A stretch of 64,000 nt of DNA, taken from Nephrocerus scutellatus (Eukaryota; Arthropoda; Insecta; Diptera; Pipunculidae). Under the pieces are notes generated by a model. That model was not told where the DNA came from. It did not search any database and was given only the letters and a program-made list of their open reading frames with translations. Both the position numbers and the translations under genes were made by a program. Shown here one piece after another: positions 51,633-62,356 of this stretch (its first letter is position 1; every line of letters begins with the position of its first letter). The stretch is taken from NCBI GenBank assembly GCA_947095585.1, contig OX352761.1, forward strand, positions 132,400,277 through 132,464,276, given 5' to 3'.

Positions 51633-54600
51633 TTGTTATTAATCGGTTAAATTTTCAAAATCAACGAAAAGAGTAAATAACAAATGGTACATGTACCATA
51701 GTAATTTATGAATAAGTTCCATACAATAAATTAGTACTACATATTTTTAAACATAACACTCACCATAAATTTTTGTTGCTAAAATCTTCGATAAAAAAAT
51801 AATCCTTTAGTTTTTATCGAACTATTGCCACGCGATAGTACTCTTCTGGTTTTTTTTTTGCTTTGTTATTCCATTTAAAATTACGTTAGCACAATTAAGT
51901 AGTTATATACCTATTTATTTTTAATTTTAACTAATTAAATTTTTCTTATTTAAATATATTAATTCACATTTCTTATACATTTAATATGTTATATTTTATA
52001 GATTTAAAGACTTTGTAAAGAGGACGGTTGATTGTGTATTTTTAATCTTTCATTATAACTATGTACGTTGCTTCATTATTAATAAAATTAATTAATTATT
52101 TGATTTAATTCAAGAGTTAGTTATTAAAAGTTTGTATCGTTTTGTTTGTATACATACAAGTTACATAGAATATTTCTTATCTTTCAAATTAATAAAACTT
52201 TCAAAATACTCTAATTTTCAAAAAATAATTTTAATTAAGTTTAGATCTCTTGCAATAAGTTTTATTCACAACCACACGAGAAGTTCAAATCTAGTTACGT
52301 TTTTTGTAGGTAAGACCATCAGTTAATTTCTCATCTCAATTTACACTTCACTTCACTACACTTTCATCTTTCAACAAAGTCGAATTGCGTATACATATAT
52401 ATACTCGTATATAGTTATTTTTATATATTTTGATTAATTTTTGTGTATTCATTCCGATATTCTGAGCTTAATAATATTTACACTTTACACACTTTTTAAT
52501 TGCGTTTACTTTTTCGTTGTTACATCTATTGTAGTATTCTTCACTTATGTTTAAGTCTGGTGTCTGGTGTCTGCAACTGTAGCTTTAAAATTGTTTAATA
52601 TATGTTAAGGAATGACAGTTAGTTTTTATTGCAATCTTTTTTTCTACCATGCAGACAGACAGACATTCGTTTCGTCCTTTAAGGCTATGATTCTTTCTTA
52701 TCTCCAATGATACATATGTATATGTAATATACAAAAACTGTAAGGTATATAAACAGAGGTGCTTATTATATAATTGGGATGAGAGTGTGCGCGAAAAGCA
52801 TCTCCATGTAAATCACGATGAAACTAAGCGGAGTACATCTTTTCTTCTTAAAATTGTTTTACTATACGCAGCGAGTTTCATACTTATTTTTTTAAATTAA
52901 TTACATTAATATCTTCGTTGGGAGAAAAACAATAAACCCCATCATACATTCAAGAAGCTCTGATAAGTTTAGGTTTATGTTGTCATTGGCATAAAATCAA
53001 TAAAATTTATGAAATGTTTTGTACGCATATACAGAGAAAGGACATACAAACAAATACAAATGCAAACACTTATTTAAGGCTAATACAACTACACGCACAT
53101 GAATCTGGAAATTATTTATTATTATACTATCAGCTCTCCTGGACATAGTTAGTTGGCTGGTACAATTACAAATATTATCATTATAATATCGCAAAAACTA
53201 TGCCTGCAATTTTATTTTTATAAATTTTTGAATTTAGTGAAAAGTTCTTATCCGAACTAACAACATAAATGGAAGCAGGGAGAAAGAGATAGGCAAACCA
53301 TTCGTTGAATTGTTAAATGGAATTAAAGAAATTTAGAGTACATGCAATGAAGTTATAATGAAGTTATTATTTTCAATTAATTTTTGTGAGGAACGTCATT
53401 TAGATTTTATCTGAATCGTTTATATACGAACATCATATCAGCAAGATGCTAAAGGATGCTTTTTGATGGAGACTGTCAATAATAACTTGAACGTTTGGCA
53501 AGATGAAGAAAATAGGTGAAGGTCGACTTTGTATATTTAATATCGACCGAATCAATTTTTCACTTTTTTAATCAACAAAGTCAAGATAAAAGGGGATTAA
53601 AAAGCGAGGTCACTAATATTATTGTTTTTAAAAAAATTGTTTCTATTATTTCGAAATACCTGAGGAGGATCTAATTTAATATTTTCTTAAACGTTTGCAT
53701 TGTTTTATATGTTCTTCGCGTAATTTTTTAGGATAAAAGTAGTTTTGTGCATTAAATTTTTACACGCGAATGAATGGAACAGTAATCCTTAGATTTTTGA
53801 CCAAGAGAAGAATTTTTTTTTCATAGCTTTAAGATGTAGAAGTTTGTGGGCGTTACAAACAGAGTACAAGCCAAGTTGTAATATGTTGTAATAGGTTGGC
53901 TAAATAACAGAAATAGCTAATAAAATATTACCCTTTCTGCAGTTTAAATTTAAAAAAAATCTTCAAGAATTCTCAAAATGGATCTGCACAAAGTACTTAT
54001 TAAGACGTACTTTTTCCGTGTTTTATTTTTTTCTTACTCTCATACCACAATATATTTATTCGTAAATTTTTTAGAACATAATTTCTAATGGATTAAAGAA
54101 AACGTTAATATTAAAGAGGAATAAATATTTCAATGTGTATTAAAATTTCACTATTTTAATTATTCACTTTTTATGTTGCTTAGCATAACTTTAGTTTTAA
54201 CTTTGCTAGGTACACATCATTATCAGCTATATTATGTTTCTACACCTACAATTTTAACAACCGATGGTATCTAGAAGATACATATTAATTTAACGCAGCA
54301 GTGTTTTTTTTCACATCAAATACTCATCTATACACATAACTTAGCACAAATTTATATCAAATAAAGATTGTAAAAATTTTAACTTTATTTATAAAGATTT
54401 TTGTTTTTTTTTTCAAAATTTAAATAAAATTGTAGAAAAAAACGCGATGTGCAAAAAATGTTGGTATTTAGCGAATGCATGCCAGCCAACAACGTCCGAA
54501 TACTACTACTTTAAGCTGCTGCGAGCCTGCCATGTTCACAGATTGGATTTTGAAAGAAGCAGAGCGAGATTTTTTCGCTGAAAATCATAGCCAAACAAAA

Positions 54601-54645
54601 TTTTCTGTGCGAGAAGAAAATTTCTTCTACACATGTGCACAACGA
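51633..54645. other. very AT-rich intergenic DNA
   Basis: About 3 kb with no recognisable gene, repeat copy or RNA. All open frames are short and rich in Ile, Lys, Asn and Phe. 52620-52680 has a short CAGA run. Confidence 0.5.
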
Positions 54646-54648
54646 ACG

Positions 54649-54676
54649 TATGTGTGTGTGTGTGTGTGTGTGTGTA
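54649..54676 (+). repeat. TG microsatellite
   Basis: An uninterrupted TG dinucleotide run of about 13 units. Confidence 0.95.
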
Positions 54677-54862
54677 ATTTTGGAAAATTCTCAACTAACA
54701 TAAGATGAATCAACTCTTCGCGCGAGAAAAACTGAGATGATGTCTTAATCTATACTATGAATCCACTAAAAAAATACTTTCGACCAATTGGTTTTCGTAT
54801 AATTAATTTTAGACTCAAATAAATGGTTTATTATACTGTTTACCATGTTCATTAATATAATG

Positions 54863-56868
54863 TCCGCTTATGGTAACCTGCAAAGAGGTTTATAGGAACC
54901 AGGAGGTATGCTTTCGGTTATATAAACAAAACCCCACTGTGGAAAACCGAACCAAATTTAGACGAGTCAAAAATTATTGCAATGCCTACCTTAGACGAGT
55001 CAAATTCGACTACGACCAAAAAATGAGACAAAAAATACTTCAATATCCCAGAGGTAGTAAGAATTTTTGGTCATTCGTCTTCGCCTCGTCTTCAATTCCA
55101 ACGCTCATTCACAATGACATTCCAACTGTCAGTTCTACAGACAAGGCCAATCTGCTTGCTTCACATTTCGCAGCTAGCTCCACGCTACCAGATTGCGCGT
55201 TGTCGCCGCCTGTACTTTCAAGAGTCAAATATTCTATGGGACAAATCTACTTTCGTACTCGTCAAGTAGCTAGAGTATTAAATGATCTCAAGATTCATAA
55301 ATCTGCTGGGCCTGATGGTATTCCCGCTATAGGTTTGAAGAGGTGTTCTTCAACGTTGGCATTGCCACGGCGCAGGCATTTCCATTTCTCCTATTCTTCT
55401 GGATTCTTCCCAAGAAATTGGAAAACAGCCTTTGTCCAGCCTGTTCCCAAAAAAAGGCGAACCGTCATCTCTCTCCCCATACCGATCCATTGCGCTAAAA
55501 TCCATACTTTCTAAAGTCATGGAAACGTTGATCAATCGTAATCTTATGCAATACCTTGAATCGCGTGAAATCCTTAGCGACCAGCAATACGGTTTTCGAA
55601 GGCAACGTTCTACAGGGGATCTGATGGCATATCTCACCGAAAAGTGGAACCAGTCTATTCACAAATTTGGTGAAAGTTGTTGCACTCGATATTTTCAGGG
55701 GATTTGACAGAGTCCGGCATCAAGCTTATTTGTCGAAAATAAATACCTATGTAATTGATAAGACCCTGCACAACACAATGACATTCCAACTGTCAGTTCT
55801 ATAGGCAAGGCCAATCTGCTTGCTTCACATTTCGCAGCTAGCTCCACGCTTCCAGATTACGCGTTGTCGCCGCCTGTACTTTCAAGAGTCAAATATTCTA
55901 TGGGACAAATCTAATACCTTTCTGACCGTTCAATTAAGGTCGTATTGGACGGTTTTAAATCTAGTGTTCACCGCATAAGCGCCGGTATTCCCCAAGGCTC
56001 TGCTTTGTCTCCGGCACTCTTTCTCATTTTCATTAATGATCTCCTACCCGCTTTTAATCTAATTCATTCCTTCGCTGACGACAGCACTCTTAGCTTTTCA
56101 TATGAGTTCGTGCTTTCTGCGCGCCCCTCTTCATCGCAAGTGGAACTCGAACAACAACGTATATCAAGCACGTTAAATTCTGACCTTGACAGCATAACAA
56201 GGTGGGGGCTACATAATAGAGTTGAATTTAACGCTTCCAAAACTCAATGCCGTCTTCTGTCGTCCAATCGTAATTTTAAACCCCAACCTTTATGCTTGAA
56301 TGGATCTTGCATCGAAGAAACTGAAAAACTCGCAATTCTCGATATGTGCCCCAACAACAATCTTCGTTGGAACGACCACATATTTGCCAACACCAAGAAT
56401 GCTGCGAAATGTTTAGGTTTCCTAAAACAATGATAGATGTACTTCACTCCTTCAGTTCTGGCTACTATTTACAATGCATATAACTATTTGCCCTAAAGTT
56501 GAATACAACTGTGATGTCTGGGCAGGTGCTCCCAAACCACATTACATCTACTCGACAGAATTCAGAACCGCGCGATTCGAAGATATCGAACGTACCAACC
56601 AATTTAGAGATTCCTTCTTTAGCCACACAATAATTATGTGGAATGAATTGCCCGACTCTATGTTTTCGCATTTTTATGATCATTTATGGTCATTCAAAAC
56701 ACATGTTTCTTACCTTTTCCCCTCCTTAATTTCCAAACGCCTAATTTAATATTTTCTTAAATGTTTGCATTGTTACCTTTTCCCCTCCTTAATTTCCAAA
56801 CGCCCACGTTGTCCAATCAGTATAAGGGTACAAACCCCTTGAGCGTGTGTACATTATAAAAAAGGTAG
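54863..56868 (+). pseudogene. CR1/Jockey-group LINE, dead copy L2 (within duplication unit 1)
   Basis: Collinear with 3150-5155: linker (EVCFRLYKQNPTVENRTKF), RT entry (IHKSAGPDGIP), a shifted segment (KKGEPSSLSPYRSIALKSILS in another frame), QYGFRRQRSTGDLM, AGIPQGSALSPALF and the catalytic FADDST (about 56070). The C-terminus and a 3' hairpin (56824-56840) follow. Inactivating changes are a seven-A run at about 55449-55455 where L1 has six, a frameshift in the ALDIS block near 55680, a 138-bp internal duplication and stops near 56430. It could not be active. Confidence 0.9.
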
Positions 56869-57284
56869 GTATTGAAACAAATTATAAAAAATGTAGGTAT
56901 TGAAACAAAACACCCATTACTACATATGTTTTAGAACCGGTCCGATAATGCATGCAGAACCGGGTAACCTTTTGTCGGGTACCCCAGTAACCCAGATTTT
57001 TCAGAGAAGTGCAACCCGGTTCTTACAAACGTTCAAAACCTGTTAATTTAGTAGTACATTTAAAATCTACAATTTATTAATAGAACGTTTAAGATTTTTA
57101 TCTTTTTACTACAAATATTCCAAAAAAGAAGACTGCAACTACAACATAGTTCATGGATAGGTATTATTGGTGAAATTAAAATTTAACTTATTATTATTTT
57201 AAAAGAGAAGTTCGAAGTTTGCAAGCAAAGTCGAATCGAAAAAACTCCAGTATGGAAGCATTTTTTACGCAAAGTATATGGCAT
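55070..57284 (+). repeat. tandem duplication unit 1 (2,215 bp)
   Basis: This segment is followed directly by what looks like an exact copy at 57285-59499: every ORF within it recurs with the same residues 2,215 bases later. It runs from inside the LINE linker (after ...TTTTTGGTC) to inside a hAT fragment (before ...GTC). The three bases GTC are shared by both breakpoints and the junction. Confidence 0.95.
55776..55913 (+). repeat. 138-bp internal duplication within the LINE
   Basis: From 'aacacaatgacattcc' to 'gggacaaatcta' this repeats 55113-55250 with few differences (for example 'tctataggc' for 'tctacagac' and 'gattacgc' for 'gattgcgc'). It replaces the WIRSY segment between KTLH and SDRSIKVV. 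The copy recurs at 57991-58128 in unit 2. Confidence 0.88.
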
Positions 57285-59499
57285 GTCATTCGTCTTCGCC
57301 TCGTCTTCAATTCCAACGCTCATTCACAATGACATTCCAACTGTCAGTTCTACAGACAAGGCCAATCTGCTTGCTTCACATTTCGCAGCTAGCTCCACGC
57401 TACCAGATTGCGCGTTGTCGCCGCCTGTACTTTCAAGAGTCAAATATTCTATGGGACAAATCTACTTTCGTACTCGTCAAGTAGCTAGAGTATTAAATGA
57501 TCTCAAGATTCATAAATCTGCTGGGCCTGATGGTATTCCCGCTATAGGTTTGAAGAGGTGTTCTTCAACGTTGGCATTGCCACGGCGCAGGCATTTCCAT
57601 TTCTCCTATTCTTCTGGATTCTTCCCAAGAAATTGGAAAACAGCCTTTGTCCAGCCTGTTCCCAAAAAAAGGCGAACCGTCATCTCTCTCCCCATACCGA
57701 TCCATTGCGCTAAAATCCATACTTTCTAAAGTCATGGAAACGTTGATCAATCGTAATCTTATGCAATACCTTGAATCGCGTGAAATCCTTAGCGACCAGC
57801 AATACGGTTTTCGAAGGCAACGTTCTACAGGGGATCTGATGGCATATCTCACCGAAAAGTGGAACCAGTCTATTCACAAATTTGGTGAAAGTTGTTGCAC
57901 TCGATATTTTCAGGGGATTTGACAGAGTCCGGCATCAAGCTTATTTGTCGAAAATAAATACCTATGTAATTGATAAGACCCTGCACAACACAATGACATT
58001 CCAACTGTCAGTTCTATAGGCAAGGCCAATCTGCTTGCTTCACATTTCGCAGCTAGCTCCACGCTTCCAGATTACGCGTTGTCGCCGCCTGTACTTTCAA
58101 GAGTCAAATATTCTATGGGACAAATCTAATACCTTTCTGACCGTTCAATTAAGGTCGTATTGGACGGTTTTAAATCTAGTGTTCACCGCATAAGCGCCGG
58201 TATTCCCCAAGGCTCTGCTTTGTCTCCGGCACTCTTTCTCATTTTCATTAATGATCTCCTACCCGCTTTTAATCTAATTCATTCCTTCGCTGACGACAGC
58301 ACTCTTAGCTTTTCATATGAGTTCGTGCTTTCTGCGCGCCCCTCTTCATCGCAAGTGGAACTCGAACAACAACGTATATCAAGCACGTTAAATTCTGACC
58401 TTGACAGCATAACAAGGTGGGGGCTACATAATAGAGTTGAATTTAACGCTTCCAAAACTCAATGCCGTCTTCTGTCGTCCAATCGTAATTTTAAACCCCA
58501 ACCTTTATGCTTGAATGGATCTTGCATCGAAGAAACTGAAAAACTCGCAATTCTCGATATGTGCCCCAACAACAATCTTCGTTGGAACGACCACATATTT
58601 GCCAACACCAAGAATGCTGCGAAATGTTTAGGTTTCCTAAAACAATGATAGATGTACTTCACTCCTTCAGTTCTGGCTACTATTTACAATGCATATAACT
58701 ATTTGCCCTAAAGTTGAATACAACTGTGATGTCTGGGCAGGTGCTCCCAAACCACATTACATCTACTCGACAGAATTCAGAACCGCGCGATTCGAAGATA
58801 TCGAACGTACCAACCAATTTAGAGATTCCTTCTTTAGCCACACAATAATTATGTGGAATGAATTGCCCGACTCTATGTTTTCGCATTTTTATGATCATTT
58901 ATGGTCATTCAAAACACATGTTTCTTACCTTTTCCCCTCCTTAATTTCCAAACGCCTAATTTAATATTTTCTTAAATGTTTGCATTGTTACCTTTTCCCC
59001 TCCTTAATTTCCAAACGCCCACGTTGTCCAATCAGTATAAGGGTACAAACCCCTTGAGCGTGTGTACATTATAAAAAAGGTAGGTATTGAAACAAATTAT
59101 AAAAAATGTAGGTATTGAAACAAAACACCCATTACTACATATGTTTTAGAACCGGTCCGATAATGCATGCAGAACCGGGTAACCTTTTGTCGGGTACCCC
59201 AGTAACCCAGATTTTTCAGAGAAGTGCAACCCGGTTCTTACAAACGTTCAAAACCTGTTAATTTAGTAGTACATTTAAAATCTACAATTTATTAATAGAA
59301 CGTTTAAGATTTTTATCTTTTTACTACAAATATTCCAAAAAAGAAGACTGCAACTACAACATAGTTCATGGATAGGTATTATTGGTGAAATTAAAATTTA
59401 ACTTATTATTATTTTAAAAGAGAAGTTCGAAGTTTGCAAGCAAAGTCGAATCGAAAAAACTCCAGTATGGAAGCATTTTTTACGCAAAGTATATGGCAT
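57285..59499 (+). repeat. tandem duplication unit 2 (2,215 bp)
   Basis: Second copy of 55070-57284 in the same direction. I found no difference in the lines that I compared. It contains the LINE from the FVFASSSIPTL segment to the 3' tail (57288-59083), AT-rich sequence and the first part of the hAT fragment. The junction at 57285 fuses a hAT start (SIWHV) to LINE sequence. Confidence 0.95.
57288..59083 (+). pseudogene. CR1/Jockey-group LINE, duplicated dead copy
   Basis: Identical in reading frames to 55073-56868: the same poly-A frameshift, the same internal 138-bp duplication and the same stops. Because it starts at the duplication junction it lacks the linker codons. Being a copy of an already broken element, it arose by DNA duplication (or assembly error) and not by retrotransposition. 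Confidence 0.9.
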
Positions 59500-59775
59500 G
59501 TCTTGAAAACGTCTAGCGGGTCAACAGGAAGCCTCCACAAGCACATGAAATCGCTACACTCTATCTTTGTAACGAATCCAATAAAAAGGCCTGCTTCTGA
59601 AATGTTTTGCAACGACGAAAACGAAGACAGCGTCGAGGATGTGCCAGAATTAGTGAACGAACTGCACCTATTGATAAAAAAGGTAAGATCTATTATTAAA
59701 TCATTTAGGCAATCTCCCACTAAAAATGGTCGTCTCCAAAAATACGTTAAAGAATATTTTGAAATTCAATTCTAA
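59434..59775 (+). pseudogene. hAT transposase N-terminal fragment (degenerate BED finger)
   Basis: The 113-codon frame has HVLKTSSGSTGSLHKHMKSLH, the second half of a BED-type zinc finger (T-x-SLHKH-x3-H). An acidic spacer and then KKVRSIIKSFRQSPTKNGRLQKYV follow, a segment typical of hAT transposases after the BED domain. The usual two Cys of the finger are absent, and the protein ends where the catalytic domain should begin. BED-hAT proteins bind transposon ends. The first 66 bases belong to duplication unit 2 and recur at 57219-57284. Confidence 0.65.
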
Positions 59776-60079
59776 ATTTAATATAATTCATAATTTGGTG
59801 AGAACGCTTGAGCCGATGAAATTAGCGGCAGGCATAACGCGTAGTAGTGACGCGTTCAGCTGATAAGACAATACCATTAATCATTCATTTTGAACAATTA
59901 AACTAATGTCGTATTTTTTTTTGTTTTCGAAATCTGCGCTCGAGCTCAGATTTTTTCTCGAAAAAACGAACACGAAAGCAGAGAATATTTTGTTTACATT
60001 GTTTTGTTGCATGTGTTGTTGTTGCAGTTAATGAAAGAGGGGTAAATCTCCCAAAATATCAAGATCTGTTAGAGGGGAA
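59776..60079. other. intergenic, nothing recognised
   Basis: Mixed-composition sequence after the hAT fragment. It could be the untranslated part of the hAT element, but I found no matching inverted end. Confidence 0.4.
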
Positions 60080-60660
60080 ATCCGATCAACCGTGGCATGG
60101 TTTTTTGGACAAAACGAACAACTTGACGGCCAAAAAATCAATCTATTAGAACTATTTTTCATCTTTCATTTGATACCAATATTTAGGCCCATCCATTTTA
60201 AAACACGCCCCCTGCTAAACTTTAATCAGGAAGTCAGTTTTTGGCTGTAACTCTGTCGAGAGAGGTTGGATTAAACCCAATTTTTAACAAGATGAAAGGT
60301 ATTTTTATTACCTTTCATATGATACGAATTAACCCCATTAACATCCATCAAACCACTTAGAAAAATGCATTTAAAAAAAAACATTGATACATTGAGACCA
60401 TTTTATAAGATGAAAGGTATTTTTATTACCTTACCTTATTATTAACCCCTAGCATCCATCAAACCACTTAGAAAATTGAATTTTTTCAGAAAAAGGAGCT
60501 CAAAACTTTGGAAGCCTATCTCTCCTAAAGGGGGCTTTTCCCCAGTTTTCGAGGACTGCACAATTAGGGCTTTCAAAAAAAGGGTGTCCGAAAGCCCTAA
60601 CCGATAAAACCCTATAATGCACTTTAGCCAAATTAACAATGCAGGATGTTACAAAAATAA
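60080..60660 (+). repeat. repeat with two related internal units
   Basis: 'aagatgaaaggtatttttattacctt', shown here split, occurs at about 60291 ('agatgaaaggtatttttatt') and 60408. Each is followed by 'ttaacccc', 'catccatcaaaccacttaga' and 'aaa'. A looser relative with 'tttcatttgatacc' is at about 60155. The copies are about 120 bases apart. It is noncoding; the element type is unknown. Confidence 0.6.
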
Positions 60661-61180
60661 TCAACAAACAGTTGTCAATTTTTTAAGTTAAAGGTCGCCG
60701 TGGAGCAAATCTCGAAAGATGCTGTGACAACTAAAATTCAATACCATCTGTCAGTATGGAATCCGAACGAGTTTTTTTCTGAATGTGAAAAACCGTTACA
60801 AAGATCAGATCTTCGCTAAACAATAAAAGTTTGGATATTTTGTGTTTTTTCAATCGTACTTTAAGAAGACCGAAAAGAAATAAGTCAACTACATAGGAAA
60901 ATTTCACTACATAATAATAATTAATAATAATTTTTTACTTGTATTTTTATAAAAATGGAGGTGTGGGCACAACACGACTTTCTTTTACGGACGGGGCCGG
61001 AATCTTTTGTAATTGTATATTAAATTTTTTTTTTTTTTATTTTTTTAATTTTTATTTTTGTTTAAATTTCTTTTGCTCCTAACAGATTTCTCCTAAGTGC
61101 TATACTTTTTAAGTTATTTGAAAAACTCGAAAAACTGTCGAAGTAAACTGTCACTTCCGGTTGTCTGATTTCCGTCAATT
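60661..61180. other. AT-rich spacer
   Basis: No recognisable feature. Long T runs lie at about 61023-61060. Confidence 0.45.
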
Positions 61181-61640
61181 TCTGACAATTTATTTTATTT
61201 GATAACCATTTACTGAGATTACCACGACAGCGTTATTGCCATTATTTTCATTATTTCTACGTGTTTTAAAATTATGATTACTGTTATTATTTCGCAAAAG
61301 ATATTGATTCCTGTTTGGTTGACTTTCGGTCCGACCAGTTAATGTACGACGCCGAGGCATATTCAATAAGCAAAAGCAAATAACGTTCTGTTCCTGGAAA
61401 AAATTACATGCCAACCTAAAATTAGAAATGCAATCGAGAGTTCAAAACGCTTATGCAAATCAACAAACTTACAAAACTTTGATTCGAAGCACAATAACAC
61501 GTCACCGTACTTATTATCTTATTTTTTTTATATAAGACATTGGCAATTAGAAATTGACGATTGATTTAAGAAATTGACAATTTATTTTATAACATTTTAC
61601 CGAGGCTACCACGACAACGTCGTTAAAAACGACTGTGGCG
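61181..61640. repeat. pair of diverged direct repeats, transposon-like
   Basis: 61183-61232 and about 61577-61625 share 'tgacaatttattttat', 'ttta(c)tgag(a)' / 'ttaccgagg' and 'taccacgacagcgtt' / 'taccacgacaacgtc'. A minus-strand frame between them starts MPRRRTLTGRTESQPNRNQY, a basic N-terminus of the kind found in some Helitron or other transposon ORFs; the similarity is weak. Confidence 0.4.
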
Positions 61641-61890
61641 GCTGGATTCGAATCACACATTCAAAAAGTTAAACTTTGAATTTCTAGCAACTGCTCTAAA
61701 CACTATAATGAACGATAATAAATACCGTTCTGTTTCCAACTTTTTTTTGATAACACTAAAGCTCTCAATACCAAACAAAAGAAAAAAGGAAAATCGGTTG
61801 ACAAACAGAGGAGAAAAAGGTACTGAACTGTTTTGTCTTTGCCTATTTATATATAGATGTTTAAATTTAAATTTTAATTTTTAACCTTAA
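61641..61890. other. spacer with a tRNA-like word
   Basis: The minus strand at about 61720-61635 has GTTTAGAGCAG and GATTCGAATCC, a loose A/B-box pair without cloverleaf folding. Nothing else was recognised. Confidence 0.3.
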
Positions 61891-61892
61891 TA

Positions 61893-62110
61893 TATAAAAA
61901 TGAAACTGTGTCTGTATGTCTGTGCACGCATAACTCGATGACCGCTCATTGGGACGGTTGGGGTGGATGTTTGTAGGGGTTTAGTGTGGAAATGGTGTTG
62001 AGGGGGTTGATGTTGTGGGTGGCTTGACTCGAAGACCTTGCATTTTTTTATACATAAACTTATTGCCAAGGGGCAGCTCACCGAATGAGCTGCGTCACAG
62101 CAGTTTATTA
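61893..62110 (+). repeat. Helitron-like 5' sequence and a hairpin
   Basis: The words TATATAAAAATGAAACTG, GTCTGTATGTCTG and 'cataactcgatgaccg' resemble the 5' ends of insect Helitrons. A G-rich stretch (61960-62020) follows, then a perfect 8-bp hairpin at 62073-62093. No CTAG-T end follows, so the element is truncated or the call is wrong. Confidence 0.4.
62073..62093. other. perfect 8-bp hairpin
   Basis: GCAGCTCA and TGAGCTGC pair fully around the loop CCGAA. It may be the 3' hairpin of a decayed Helitron. Confidence 0.7.
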
Positions 62111-62356
62111 ACATTAAAATTTAAATTTTTAAAACAAGCTTATTTTAAATTTACTTAAATGTAGAAAATAAATGTATTAATGATTTAATACGAATAAGTG
62201 ATAAGTTAAAAGTTATGGAACTGAACAAATCAGCTTGTCGCGAAATATATTAAAATAAACCCCTCATTAAGACTTACAAGATTGTATGGATTTTGGTTTT
62301 GAAAAACAAAATTTTTTGGTCATTATGTTGGAACTCCATACATACATACATACATA

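Noticed and set aside
61190..61414. Cellular gene starting MPRRRTLTGRT
   Set aside because: Short, lies between transposon-like direct repeats, low-complexity Asn run; kept only as a possible transposon remnant.
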